Of a stretch of DNA of 21,666 bases, positions 1 to 8,582 are shown in pieces. Source of the stretch: a virus; the IMG/VR virus record IMGVR_UViG_3300030106_001165, positions 1 to 21,666 of that record. One strand, given 5' to 3'. A program made the translations under genes and the position numbers. The stretch's first letter is position 1, and each line of letters starts with the position of its first letter. The notes below the pieces were generated by a model that saw only the letters and a program-made list of their open reading frames with translations, did no database searches and was not told the DNA's origin.

Positions 1-3000
1 AACTCCTCTATAATTTTTGATCGTTCAGCGGTAGGTAAACTAGCAAAATTAGCAGGCAATGTCGAGCTAACATTTTGGCCTTGTGCACTAATTATATTTG
101 GACTTATTGATGATGCACTTAAATTTGGAGTCGTGATCCGTGGTTCTTGTTCAATGACTGGTGGTTCTATATCACCATAAAAACTTACTTCACCATCATA
201 TAAACTAACATTTCTATTATCTCTTATTAATTTATTAATATCTTGAATAGCTTCTAGATAAGGGCTACGTAAATTAGTTCCTTCTAATTTATTTAATTCT
301 CTATTTATTTCTGACATTCTTCCAATAAAGAAATCACTAGGTCTTGTTGGTGTAAATTTACCCCTCATTAATTGATTAAATACATCTTTACTTAAACCTT
401 TTCTTTTTACTTTTCTAGTAATTACACCATTAGAAACACCAAGTGTTCTTGCTGCATCTATGTTTTTATACATATCTTTTAATACAGAAAATCTTTGCGC
501 TTGTGAATATTTATATGCGTTAATAACATCCTCTTTACTAACCCTACCACCTCTTAATAATGGGGCTGTAAATAAGTTATCAGCACCTTTTAAATCTCTT
601 ACAAAAGATGTTGTCATAAAAGTTAACGCTCTTTGAGGATCTGAGCTAATACTTCTAAAACCAAATAGTCCAGGTAATTCATCTTGTAAATTATATAGGT
701 TACCATATTTATCTGTTTTACCAGTTGCTGCTTGACCTATTCTTTTTAATTGTGATATTGATCCTGGAGTTAGTGTTTCACCTACATGAAAAATACCTTT
801 ACCTATTTTAACTAACGGATCATCTTGCTCTTTCCAAACTCTTCTACCATCTCTACCTATTCCTCTTCTAATTGTACTATCAACTAATCCCTCTATAAAA
901 ATAGATTCACTTGTAAATGGCTCCATAATTTCAACTACACCATCAGTTAAACCTTTAGCTAATGCTTCTTTCAATGATTCATTTGATGCATCTGTTTGTG
1001 CTAAAGCATTAGTAACAGCTCTATAAGGTCTTGTTAAAAAATCATATGCATTTGAATAACTAAAATCTATGTATTTTAAATTACCTTTATCATCTCTACC
1101 TGTTGCTAAGAGTGTAGAGTTTTTAGACCACTCAGGAACAAATCGTCTAAGTGCTTTTATTTCTTCATCTGATACATCATTTTTAGCTTTAAATACTTCT
1201 GATAAGAAATATGGAATACCACCCACTGTTGTACCAAAACTTAATAATCTTCTTAATCCTAAATCTCTTAATTGTGGAATACCACTAGTTATTTCATCAA
1301 TTGATTGAGAGATAATATTATTTCCTGTTCTCATAATTTCTAATGGGAAAGCTATAAAGTTTCCAAAAGGAGATTGTCTTAAAGCTTTTGCGGTTCTACC
1401 AATATATTCGTAGTTAGGAACTTGATTTCTTACCATGTTTGCTGATAGTTCATCCATAAATCCTTCAAATGATTCATCTGCTATCTCTTTTCTTGCTATC
1501 TTTTTAGAAAAATATTGACCTGCTTTTTCTAAACCTTCTACTTCTCCATTTAATACAGATTTATAATTACCCTTATTAATGCCTAATTGATTTAATATAC
1601 TAGAATGTCTATTTCTCTCTAATTCAAATGTTGTAATTTTCCAGAAATCATCTTCAGCAATATAAGCTTCTTGAAGTTTGCCAAACGTTTTTCTAACTCC
1701 ACTTGGTAGTTTTTGAAGTTTGTCAAAAGCTTTTGCAGCTGTTGCACCTTCAGCAATATCTCTTGTTAGTCTTGCTATTTCACCCGCTTCTACTTGTGTT
1801 CCTACAATTCCTAATCTTTGATATCTTGCAAAATTTCTAGCCTGTTCTTGTGGTAATGTTCCAAAAACTCTACCCGCTGTTAATTCATAAGCTGTACCTA
1901 AAGCACCTTTACCTCCTAAAGATTTAGGAGCTAGTGTTTGTATATCAGTTAAATTAGGAAGTATTGCACCATTTGCTGCAGCAAATGCGCCAGCACTTAA
2001 TAAGTTTCTAACGTGAGTAAGTGGTGATAAAATTGTTTTAGCAACTTGAGCTGCACCTTTTGGTGCTAATAACATATATCTATATGCAAGACCAACTCTT
2101 GTATTGTTTAACCAGTTACTAGTTACGTCAAACATTGCATCATATTCAGGTGCTCTTACATATTTACCTTCTAAAGAAGACATACCAGTTAACTCTTGTC
2201 TTGTTTCAATAGAAACTTTTTTAAATTTATTAGGATCTAAATTTTGTTCAAAGTCTTTTCCAAACTCTTTCACCATGTCATCATATGTAAATATTTTTTT
2301 ATTTGGTCCAGAGCTAAAAGCTTTATTTAAATCATCCATATATTTTAAACCATACGCTAATCTAGCTTGTCTACTTGTGGTTGCGTGAAAAGTATATGTT
2401 GGATCTTTAACAACACCTAATAATTCTCTCTGCCAAGGTTCAGCAATTCTTTTTGTTAATATATCTGGACTTAAAGATACTGCTTCTATTTCTGCTTTTG
2501 TAGCTGCTCTTTCTGTTACAGACTCTACGCCATTTTTAAATTTAGGATCCATGACATCTTCAACATCAAGACCTTGTTTATTAATAAAATCATCTATTTG
2601 TTTATTAATTTCAACATCAAGTTTTTGTAACTGTTGTGGTGTTTGAGGTATTATTTTTCCCTTATCAGCACCAGATACAAAATAGTTTTTTTCGTCTAAT
2701 GCGTACGCAGCTAATTTATCTGCTTTCAAAGAATCAAAAGCTTTTTTCTTAATTTCTTTAGTTACTTTATATTTTTCTAATAAAGGTAATTTGTCAAAAG
2801 CTTTAAATCTATAGTTTACATAACTTCCTATTTCATTACTAAATGTTTTAAATTGATCATCAGTTAGTTTGCCACCCTGCATTAGTGTGCTTGAAAGATT
2901 ATCTATTCCAAGACGCATATTAATCACAGCATCTTCTAATTGTTTTATAGTTTTGTCATCAATACCTGCATCTTTCATAGTGTTTGTTAAACGTTTTAAA

Positions 3001-4427
3001 GAATCATTTACTCTGTAATCATCTCTTTTAAATACACTCTTTTTTATTTTAGCTGAACCTTTTAAATTTTGTTCTATTTTATTTAATTGATTTTTTAATA
3101 CAGCTCTATCTTTAATTAATTTCTGTCTTCTAGGTTGATTTAAAAATCTTTGTACGTCATCGATTGAATCTGATTTTATTGCTCTTAATTCATCGTCAAT
3201 TGCTTTTATGGAATTTTCTATATCTGGAACGCTTGATAAAAGTCGTTGATGACCTTTACTAATTTCTATTTTTGCAAGTGCTTGTTTAGCTCTATCAGGT
3301 CTTAGTAAAAGATCTTTTTTATTTTCTGGTGCAGGACCAATAAATTTTTTATTAACTTTACCTTCTAATATTTCAGATATAGTTGATTTAACTTTACTTT
3401 CAGTTAAAGGCGTAAATTTTTTACCATCAGCTCTTTTTAATAAAAAATTATTTATTGGATCAATCATATCTTTACTTAAACGATCAACCTCTTTTGCAGA
3501 CTCAAGTGTTGCAAACTCTATAGCCTTAATAGTATCATCTGATCCTTTTAATAATTCAAAAGTTAGTCTACTTCCTCCTCCTTGTGGAGATAAACCTAAT
3601 CTTACTTTTTGCACTGCTCTTGCAATAAATCCTGGTGCGTATTCATTAATACCTTCTGGATCTACTTTTCTAATTTTTTGAACACCTTTACCTGCACCTA
3701 TCAAAGCTAGATTAAATAGTGCACCCTCTGTTCCAAACTTTAATCTGTTTTTTAATCTTCTAAATGCTTCATCTCTACCTTCTTTATCTGTGCTTCTATC
3801 CATCATAGTGATAGCATAAGGTTCTAAAGATGTGCCTTGTGCAATATCTGCTAGTGTTCCTATATCTTCATCAGCAACAATTGCTTCTCCTAAACCACCA
3901 CCTATTACAGCACCTGTGGTCTTACCCATAATCTTTCTACCAACATTAGTTAAGCTAAGAGATTTACCTGCTCTTCTAGCTTGTATCGCTCGTCTAGCAA
4001 GATCTCTAGCTATTTTCTCACCTTGTTTTAAACCTAGTTTTTGAGCTTCTAATAAAGTAGCTCTTTTACTTAAACCTCTTGCTAAGTTTGCTCCAGCCCT
4101 TGCACCAAGCACACCCCCTGATATAGCAAGAGGAGCGATTTGAGTTAACGCTTGAGTAATCTTACCAATGGTTCGTGCTTCGGCTTCATCGTCAAATGGA
4201 TTAACATCATCAAACCATTCCTCTACACTTTTAGCTGTATCTGTATCTCCAACTAAATCAAATACCTCTGCACCTAAAGACACAACACCTTTTGGTATAT
4301 TCCACACACCAGTTGCAACACCAGCTAATGCAGATTCAAAAAATCCTACATCTTCTTCTTCATTTTTAGCATCAGTTTTTTGATTGAGTTCTTTTATTGA
4401 AACTCCCTTACCATAGACAACAGCCAT
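1..4427 (-). CDS. giant internal virion / ejection-type protein, 3' end outside window
   Basis: An uninterrupted minus-strand frame runs from ATG at 4427 to the left edge, giving at least 1475 residues. The start is secure: AGGAGG lies 5 bases upstream of the ATG and partly overlaps the stop of the preceding gene. The first ~60 residues (MAVVYGKGVSIKELNQKTDA, then FFESALAGVATGVWNIPKG) and a Gly/Ala-rich hydrophobic stretch near residues 95-120 resemble the N-terminus of very large proteins common in marine podoviruses. Long lysine/glutamate-rich helical stretches fill residues ~270-600. A block near residues ~1000-1050 (NYEYIGRTAKALRQSPFGNF, followed by FPLEIMRTGNN) looks conserved. No lytic transglycosylase or peptidase motif was recognised. 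Size and position at the end of the structural block suggest a DNA-ejection or internal core protein, comparable in place to T7 gp16. That role is inference; the gene itself is certain. Confidence 0.85.
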   Translation of the reverse strand, partial: MAVVYGKGVSIKELNQKTDAKNEEEDVGFFESALAGVATGVWNIPKGVVSLGAEVFDLVGDTDTAKSVEEWFDDVNPFDDEAEARTIGKITQALTQIAPLAISGGVLGARAGANLARGLSKRATLLEAQKLGLKQGEKIARDLARRAIQARRAGKSLSLTNVGRKIMGKTTGAVIGGGLGEAIVADEDIGTLADIAQGTSLEPYAITMMDRSTDKEGRDEAFRRLKNRLKFGTEGALFNLALIGAGKGVQKIRKVDPEGINEYAPGFIARAVQKVRLGLSPQGGGSRLTFELLKGSDDTIKAIEFATLESAKEVDRLSKDMIDPINNFLLKRADGKKFTPLTESKVKSTISEILEGKVNKKFIGPAPENKKDLLLRPDRAKQALAKIEISKGHQRLLSSVPDIENSIKAIDDELRAIKSDSIDDVQRFLNQPRRQKLIKDRAVLKNQLNKIEQNLKGSAKIKKSVFKRDDYRVNDSLKRLTNTMKDAGIDDKTIKQLEDAVINMRLGIDNLSSTLMQGGKLTDDQFKTFSNEIGSYVNYRFKAFDKLPLLEKYKVTKEIKKKAFDSLKADKLAAYALDEKNYFVSGADKGKIIPQTPQQLQKLDVEINKQIDDFINKQGLDVEDVMDPKFKNGVESVTERAATKAEIEAVSLSPDILTKRIAEPWQRELLGVVKDPTYTFHATTSRQARLAYGLKYMDDLNKAFSSGPNKKIFTYDDMVKEFGKDFEQNLDPNKFKKVSIETRQELTGMSSLEGKYVRAPEYDAMFDVTSNWLNNTRVGLAYRYMLLAPKGAAQVAKTILSPLTHVRNLLSAGAFAAANGAILPNLTDIQTLAPKSLGGKGALGTAYELTAGRVFGTLPQEQARNFARYQRLGIVGTQVEAGEIARLTRDIAEGATAAKAFDKLQKLPSGVRKTFGKLQEAYIAEDDFWKITTFELERNRHSSILNQLGINKGNYKSVLNGEVEGLEKAGQYFSKKIARKEIADESFEGFMDELSANMVRNQVPNYEYIGRTAKALRQSPFGNFIAFPLEIMRTGNNIISQSIDEITSGIPQLRDLGLRRLLSFGTTVGGIPYFLSEVFKAKNDVSDEEIKALRRFVPEWSKNSTLLATGRDDKGNLKYIDFSYSNAYDFLTRPYRAVTNALAQTDASNESLKEALAKGLTDGVVEIMEPFTSESIFIEGLVDSTIRRGIGRDGRRVWKEQDDPLVKIGKGIFHVGETLTPGSISQLKRIGQAATGKTDKYGNLYNLQDELPGLFGFRSISSDPQRALTFMTTSFVRDLKGADNLFTAPLLRGGRVSKEDVINAYKYSQAQRFSVLKDMYKNIDAARTLGVSNGVITRKVKRKGLSKDVFNQLMRGKFTPTRPSDFFIGRMSEINRELNKLEGTNLRSPYLEAIQDINKLIRDNRNVSLYDGEVSFYGDIEPPVIEQEPRITTPNLSASSISPNIISAQGQNVSSTLPANFASLPTAERSKIIEE

Positions 4428-4435
4428 TTAACCTC

Positions 4436-5707
4436 CTATGATGTAAGTTTGATTGGAGTCGATTCACCAGCCTCTATTTTAAATAGATTTCCTTTGTCGT
4501 CGTAATAGAATCCATCAGCAACATCATCTTTAATTTTTCCTTTTTTATCTTTAGGAAGTAGTGAGAATAAACCAAAATTTAATCCAGCCTCTGCCATAGT
4601 TCTAGCCGCTTTTAATGCTGGACCTTTTCCTATATCTTGTTCCATAGCTGCTTGGTTTGTAGTTATGATAGATTCTTTTGTAGTGTCTGATGTCGGATCA
4701 GCTATCATTGTTTTAGCTATATCTTTTGGATCTAACCCAGATATTCTAGCTAACGTATTTATTTTATCAGCAGTTGGATTATCCATTTTATCTATGGCTA
4801 ATTTTAATGCAGCTAATCTAACTTCTTTATCTGTTTGTTTACTAGCAGCAGCTGATCTTGCTAAACCTTCAATACTTGGAGCAGCAGCTCTACCTACGGC
4901 ACCAACTAAATCTCCTCCAGGTTGAGCTAAAAGATTTGCTCCAAATCTTGCAAGTTCTAAAAATCTTTCTCTTCTAGTTTGCTCAGGATCATCGCCTGCA
5001 GCCTCTCTAAACATTTTTAAATAACTTTCCATTGTGTCTTCATCAGATGGTGTATCATCACCTTTATCTGGTTTAGGTGGGTCTTTATCTGGATCAGGTG
5101 TATCTTCATCTTTAGGTAATAAACCTATTTCTTTTGAAACTTCTATAGCTTCTGGTTTATCAAAAGTACGTTTTGTTGGGTATTTCATATTACCAAAAAT
5201 ATCAAACATACCACCTGACTCTTCTGGTAAATCTAAATCAAACATTGCAGCCTCTGCTGCTATATCTCCAGCACCTCCAGCTTGTGTACCTTTTCCTGTT
5301 GCTATATTCATAGCACCACCAGTTTTTTCTAAAGTTTCTTGTGCATCTTTTATAGACATTCTTTCACCTTCTTTAGGATGTCCTTTTGGATAAACAGGAT
5401 AATTTTCATCAGCTAAAGCCGCTACTGGCACAAATGGTGCTGCCATTAAAATACCTCCTGATGTTTTAGGAAATTGTGTAATTGCTTGTGATCCTGCTCT
5501 AGTTAATGCACCTTTTGAAGATAGTATCCCCTCTTCAGGAAAAAGACTAAGAGCTTTACTACCACCTCTTTTTAAAAGATTTAAAGCTCCTGAACCAAGA
5601 CGCGAAAAAAATCCACCCTCTTGAAACCCAGGTCTTAATGACATAATACCATCATCGCTTCGACCCCCCATTCTAAACATAGGTCTTTTTAAAATACGAT
5701 CCATCAT
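4436..5707 (-). CDS. internal virion-type protein with N-terminal GFQEGG motif
   Basis: 423 aa, starting MMDRILKRPMFRMGG; either of two adjacent ATGs could be used and neither has a clear Shine-Dalgarno. Residues 11-32 carry the MGGR...GFQEGG signature also found near the start of the 6638-7894 product. A hydrophobic Ala/Pro segment lies near residues 84-100. An acidic, proline-rich linker (about 199-225, with DTPDPDKDPPKPDKGDD) separates it from a helical, alanine-rich C-terminal half (about 245-310) that looks conserved among marine phages. The stop TAG is built into the Shine-Dalgarno of the giant downstream gene, so the two are probably co-translated. The function is not known; placement among ejection-type genes suggests an internal virion protein. 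Confidence 0.8.
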   Translation of the reverse strand: MMDRILKRPMFRMGGRSDDGIMSLRPGFQEGGFFSRLGSGALNLLKRGGSKALSLFPEEGILSSKGALTRAGSQAITQFPKTSGGILMAAPFVPVAALADENYPVYPKGHPKEGERMSIKDAQETLEKTGGAMNIATGKGTQAGGAGDIAAEAAMFDLDLPEESGGMFDIFGNMKYPTKRTFDKPEAIEVSKEIGLLPKDEDTPDPDKDPPKPDKGDDTPSDEDTMESYLKMFREAAGDDPEQTRRERFLELARFGANLLAQPGGDLVGAVGRAAAPSIEGLARSAAASKQTDKEVRLAALKLAIDKMDNPTADKINTLARISGLDPKDIAKTMIADPTSDTTKESIITTNQAAMEQDIGKGPALKAARTMAEAGLNFGLFSLLPKDKKGKIKDDVADGFYYDDKGNLFKIEAGESTPIKLTS

Positions 5708-5708
5708 A

Positions 5709-6638
5709 TTAATTTCTTAATGCTCCGAATATTCCTGCTATACCTGTTCCTAATCCTAACGCAGTTTGTAAAGGATCTGCTTTAGGCATAGAATCAAATT
5801 GGAATTGTCCTGGGTATCCACCCATTAATCCTGTTACACCTGAACCAAAGAATCCTAATCTCTCTAATGGTTCGTAGGCCGCGGTTCTTGCTGCTTGTCT
5901 TTGCGCATCTAGCACTGCTTGTCTTTGAGCTTGTTGTGCTGAACCTACTTGACCAAGTGTAGATATATCAGCTCTTTGTAATCCTGGAACCTGACTTGCT
6001 AAACCAGTTTGAAACTGACCTAAACCTAATTGTTGTTGAGCTAAACCAGATTGTGCTTGTCCTAAACCAAATCTATTTGCAATGTCTTGCTGTCTAGCTT
6101 GCATTGCTTGCCCAAAACCTTGTTGTCTTAATTGTGCTTCTAGTGCAGCTCTGTCTCTCCCTGATTGTGATTGATACTCTGATAGTTGCACACCTGCTCT
6201 ACCCGAACCTAACGCACCTAATGATGCTTGTTGATCTCTAATGTTTTGTTCGTTGATTGCTCTTTGTCTATCAAATTCTGCTAGTGTTGTGTCTATAACT
6301 TGTTGTTGATATGGAGAAGTATAAGCTGCTGTTTGTGCTGCAGTTGGTGCACCAGTTAAACCAGCTATACCACTTAAAGTTGTTCCTACATCACCAACTG
6401 TTTGACCAGCTGTTGTTGCTTGTTGCTGTGCTGCTTGTATAAATGGTTGAAAAGATCCAACACCTGTTCCTGCTAATGTTGCAGCCCTTGTTTGTAACGC
6501 GTCTTGCGCTGCTACTTCTGGTGCAAATTTAGAAGTATCTACTGGTATTGCTGTTGTAGCAGCTAACTGCTTTGCATAATCTTTACCAATATCTTCTATA
6601 AACTGTGCGGGTAATGTTCTTGATGTTGTAACTGCCAT
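5709..6638 (-). CDS. Gln/Ala-rich internal virion (ejection-like) protein
   Basis: 309 aa, very rich in Gln, Ala and Gly. Residues ~108-190 (YQQQVIDTTLAEFDRQRAIN, then DQQASLGALGSGRAGVQLSEY) form a long predicted helix that I recognise as a common element of uncultured marine phage virion proteins. Residues 190-220 hold short imperfect repeats of the form GLGQ/GLAQ with Gln-rich spacing. The C-terminus (about 261-305) is glycine-rich and hydrophobic and could contact membrane. The composition resembles ejection proteins of short-tailed phages (P22 gp7/gp16/gp20, T7 gp14), but no specific homology can be claimed. The start codon overlaps the stop of the upstream gene by one base (TAATG), and the stop lies one base before the next start. 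Confidence 0.8.
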   Translation of the reverse strand: MAVTTSRTLPAQFIEDIGKDYAKQLAATTAIPVDTSKFAPEVAAQDALQTRAATLAGTGVGSFQPFIQAAQQQATTAGQTVGDVGTTLSGIAGLTGAPTAAQTAAYTSPYQQQVIDTTLAEFDRQRAINEQNIRDQQASLGALGSGRAGVQLSEYQSQSGRDRAALEAQLRQQGFGQAMQARQQDIANRFGLGQAQSGLAQQQLGLGQFQTGLASQVPGLQRADISTLGQVGSAQQAQRQAVLDAQRQAARTAAYEPLERLGFFGSGVTGLMGGYPGQFQFDSMPKADPLQTALGLGTGIAGIFGALRN

Positions 6639-7894
6639 TATACTTGAGCCTCCAAATCCTTCATCATCTTATACATCTTATCTGCCCCTTTATCAACACT
6701 TCCTCCACCTGCTGCTCTGACCGCATCTGCTGTCATTACAAATTCATTTTTGCTTAATCTTGCTGGCACATCATCAGCTTTCTCTTTGGCTCCTAGTGGT
6801 ACAAATCCACCACCTCTGAGATCCATTTCCATACCTCCAAGGTTCATGATTCCACCTTCAGCTTTACCAACTTTATATTTTCTAGCTTTTTTAATATCTT
6901 TACCTAATATCTTTTTTAATTCTTCAAGAGTCATTAGAGGATTACCAGTCATATCTGCTTGCTTATTAAAATCTCTAACCATTTTTTCTAAATCATCGTC
7001 ACTTACTGGTGTGCCACCCTCAGCATAAGCACCTGTAAACTCTGCTGGTGGTAAAAATCTAAACTGTGGATCATTTTGTCTTGCAAGTCTAACTATTCTA
7101 TCGATATCTAAACCTTCACCTCTGTAAAAATCTTCTTCGTCATCTTCTTCTTGTTGTCCTCTAGCAGCCATTAATCCAGCAAGTCCCGATAGACCTGTAA
7201 TACCTGCAATTTTACCAAGACCTGTTAATTTTGTTCCCTCAGCTAAACCAAATTTACCTAATAATCTACCAAGTCCACTAGTTCCAAACATACCTGTTTG
7301 AGGACCTTTTGTAATTAGTGCTTTTAAAGGATTAAAACTACCTTTGCCAAAAAAAGATCCAATACCACCTGCACCAGCACCGCTCATTAAAAATGGTGCT
7401 GCCAATATTGCAGCTTTTCCAAGGGGGCTTTTAACAACTTTCTTTACAGCACGTTTAGCTTTCTTTACAATTTTACCTAAAAAGTATCCTTGTCTAGGTT
7501 CTTGTAAACTAGCTATACCACCATCTGCTAAACCTAGTGCACTCTGTAATGGTGTTTGCATTGCGACTGGTGTTTGAGGTGAAGTAACATTTAATTGATC
7601 TGGACCAGGTCCTCCTCTTGATATAGGTCTTGGTTGGCCTTGTAATTCAAGAACAGGTCTTCCTGCAAATAAATTATTTGAACCTGATTGAACTGCTTGT
7701 AATTGTTCACCACCTGAACCTAAACTAGATTCAGCTGATTGTAATCTTTGATTAATTTGTTGTAACATTTGTTCTGCAGAAGATACACTACCACTTAATT
7801 GATTTAGTCTTGGCATGATCCCACCTTCTTGAAAACCTATTCGTCCACCCATTTTTCTAAGTTGTCTTTCCATATCTGATCTTGAAATTGCCAT
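6638..7894 (-). CDS. internal/tape-measure-like virion protein with GFQEGG and PARLSKNEFV motifs
   Basis: 418 aa. The N-terminus (residues 10-26) has KMGGRIGFQEGG, shared with the 4436-5707 product. A Gln-rich helical stretch follows (about 35-65), then a Lys/Arg-rich segment (about 140-157) and an Ala/Gly hydrophobic region. Short xEGG/xDGG motifs recur (GGIAS, AEGGT, AEGGI). The C-terminal 58 residues include DDVPARLSKNEFVMTADAV, similar to the C-terminal element of many tail tape-measure proteins (VPALLSPGEFV type). It is probably a structural protein inside the particle or tail. The exact role is unknown. Its stop overlaps the next start as TAATG. Confidence 0.8.
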   Translation of the reverse strand: MAISRSDMERQLRKMGGRIGFQEGGIMPRLNQLSGSVSSAEQMLQQINQRLQSAESSLGSGGEQLQAVQSGSNNLFAGRPVLELQGQPRPISRGGPGPDQLNVTSPQTPVAMQTPLQSALGLADGGIASLQEPRQGYFLGKIVKKAKRAVKKVVKSPLGKAAILAAPFLMSGAGAGGIGSFFGKGSFNPLKALITKGPQTGMFGTSGLGRLLGKFGLAEGTKLTGLGKIAGITGLSGLAGLMAARGQQEEDDEEDFYRGEGLDIDRIVRLARQNDPQFRFLPPAEFTGAYAEGGTPVSDDDLEKMVRDFNKQADMTGNPLMTLEELKKILGKDIKKARKYKVGKAEGGIMNLGGMEMDLRGGGFVPLGAKEKADDVPARLSKNEFVMTADAVRAAGGGSVDKGADKMYKMMKDLEAQV

Positions 7895-7906
7895 AGTTTA
7901 TCTATC

Positions 7907-8077
7907 TTATTTTGTTTTTCCAAATAAATCAAGACTTGGCATTATAACATTTACGTCTTGAGCCATGTCTTCTTCCTTATAACCTTTTGATTTCCAGTCT
8001 TTTCTTTCCTTAAAAAGCTCCCCTGTTTCCTTGTGTCTGTACGTTGTTTCTACTTTTGCTGGTTTAATTTCTTGCAT
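7907..8077 (-). CDS. small conserved hypothetical protein, 56 aa
   Basis: A short minus-strand gene starting at ATG 8077, whose first base is the last base of the TAA stop of the upstream gene (TAATG). The product begins MQEIKPAKVETTYRHKETGE and ends SLDLFGKTK. It is charged and lacks membrane segments or cysteines. TYRHKETGELFKERKDW looks like a small beta-hairpin followed by a helix. It fills the gap between 7894 and 8077 almost exactly, and I recall similar short proteins at this place in marine podovirus genomes. The function is unknown. Confidence 0.72.
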   Translation of the reverse strand: MQEIKPAKVETTYRHKETGELFKERKDWKSKGYKEEDMAQDVNVIMPSLDLFGKTK

Positions 8078-8418
8078 TATGTTGTTACCTCTCTTGGCTG
8101 TATTTCTAATATTGAAGCTATGACGTGCAGTTCGTTTGCGTCAGCAGCTTGTACTTTAAGTACCTCACTTTCCTCCATTACAAGAGGATTAGTTAAAAGT
8201 TCTGTTGTGGCTTTAGACCCTATAGATTTATCTTTAAATAAATTAAATATAGTACCACTAGCATTTACTAAAGTTATGGTTATTGTGCTTCCTGATCCAG
8301 CATCCTCAGATACTAATAATGATTTTACAACAGCAGCCTTAAAACTAGGCACTGTATATAATGTTGTTAAATCCGTTGTAGTTAAGTCTACTTTTTTATT
8401 TATAAAATTATTTGCCAT
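8077..8418 (-). CDS. small beta-rich virion-associated protein
   Basis: 113 aa, starting MANNFINKKVDLTTTDLTTL. The alternating hydrophobic pattern and Thr/Val/Ile-rich strands suggest a compact beta-sandwich of the type used for decoration or small tail proteins. Both ends overlap neighbours by one base (TAATG at 8418 and at 8077), placing it in one operon with the internal virion genes. Structural role is inferred from context and composition; no catalytic motif is visible. Confidence 0.75.
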   Translation of the reverse strand: MANNFINKKVDLTTTDLTTLYTVPSFKAAVVKSLLVSEDAGSGSTITITLVNASGTIFNLFKDKSIGSKATTELLTNPLVMEESEVLKVQAADANELHVIASILEIQPREVTT

Positions 8419-8582
8419 TAATTTAAAAAGAAGTTTTGTGCCTCTACCTCATCCTTTAATTCTTCTTGAAACGTCGTATTTAATTTCTCAACAATAGCAT
8501 CAAGATCTCTAACTTGTGCTTCTGCTGTAGGTAGATCATATTCTCTACTAGGTCTTGTTAATACTTGTACTATTTTAGCCAC
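8418..8582 (-). CDS. small coiled-coil protein, 54 aa, GTG start
   Basis: A minus-strand frame opens with GTG at 8582, embedded in the stop of the upstream gene (TAGTG), and closes with TAA whose last base begins the next ATG. The product begins MAKIVQVLTRPSREYDLPTA and continues as an acidic, heptad-like helix to FFLN. No ATG lies early in the frame; choosing GTG leaves no gap on either side, and the same TAGTG junction occurs at 20869. There is no strong Shine-Dalgarno. It may be a chaperone-like or accessory structural protein, but the function is unknown. Confidence 0.65.
   Translation of the reverse strand: MAKIVQVLTRPSREYDLPTAEAQVRDLDAIVEKLNTTFQEELKDEVEAQNFFLN

Noticed and set aside
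5034-5393. 119-aa plus-strand open frame rich in Ser/Gly/Pro
   Set aside because: Mirror image of the acidic proline-rich linker of the 4436-5707 gene; no independent support.
8033-8497. 154-aa plus-strand open frame
   Set aside because: Opposite three minus-strand genes joined by TAATG/TAGTG overlaps; no Shine-Dalgarno or family resemblance.
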